A stretch of 64,000 nt of DNA from Desulfovibrionaceae bacterium (lineage in GTDB: Bacteria; Desulfobacterota; Desulfovibrionia; Desulfovibrionales; Desulfovibrionaceae), in assembly GCA_019421865.1 (NCBI GenBank), contig JAHZEL010000012.1, forward strand, positions 49,283 through 113,282. Direction: 5' to 3'. This document shows, in pieces, positions 63,951 to 64,000 of this stretch. Below the pieces are notes generated by a model. The model worked only from the letters and a program-made list of their open reading frames with translations, was not told the origin of the DNA and did no database searches. Numbering within the stretch: the first letter of the stretch is position 1; the number at the start of each line of letters is the position of its first letter. A program made the translations under genes and the position numbers.

Positions 63951-64000
63951 TAAATAAAAAGAAGTAATTTTCGTAATATTCCGATATTCATAAGAAAGGC

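Noticed and set aside
63411..63982. GTAATATTCCG occurring at about 63413 and 63972
   Set aside because: Only two copies in AT-rich flanks, one at the very window edge; likely chance.

Overview
The window looks like chromosomal DNA of a Desulfovibrionaceae-type anaerobe (Desulfovibrio, Bilophila or Mailhella relatives). The basis is a GC-rich background, a long single-chain pyruvate:ferredoxin oxidoreductase, a PxxKW cysteine-rich protein, a protein resembling the DVU0298 family of Desulfovibrio, a very large 2-hydroxyacyl-CoA dehydratase activase-type protein, and the gene order rpsB-tsf-pyrH-frr-uppS-cdsA-dxr-rseP-tsaB. Genus is inference; no rRNA gene is present.

Layout. 1-2.5 kb: macB (cut by the window edge) and macA on the minus strand. 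3-12.1 kb: a minus-strand core cluster for translation, isoprenoid and phospholipid precursors (rpsB, tsf, a family 2 glycosyltransferase, pyrH, frr, uppS, cdsA, dxr, rseP, tsaB). 12.2-16.7 kb: a secreted unknown protein, a metallo-beta-lactamase-fold hydrolase, and a small ORF coupled to lptF-lptG. 16.8-20.4 kb: a foreign, partly very AT-rich island with a tyrosine recombinase beside tRNA-Ser(GGA), one small ORF and a decayed IS2-type transposase. 20.6-31 kb: icd, mutY, an ATP-grasp/esterase pair, por, a MarR-type regulator and a ureohydrolase. 31-35.4 kb: an RND efflux pump. 35.5-45 kb: a TrmJ-like methylase, DUF456 and DUF1786 proteins, then rnc, the giant activase and a U32 protein in one run. 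45-49.3 kb: small conserved proteins, an M20 peptidase and a GT4 glycosyltransferase. 49.4-57.4 kb: nitroreductase, acyl-ACP thioesterase, tamB and tamA. 57.7-63.9 kb: folK, a YHS-like protein, the rsmE-rarA-plsC-rsmG operon, a DUF554 membrane protein and an unknown ORF.

Much of the window serves the cell envelope: LptFG moves LPS, TamAB inserts outer-membrane proteins or moves lipid, UppS, CdsA and PlsC make lipid precursors, the glycosyltransferases probably modify LPS, and MacAB and the RND pump export compounds. No complete defence system, CRISPR array or prophage was found. The least expected signals are the IS2-type transposase fossil, the highly structured frr-uppS spacer, a 21-serine insertion in MacA, a lipoprotein-type TamA and a probable leaderless mutY.
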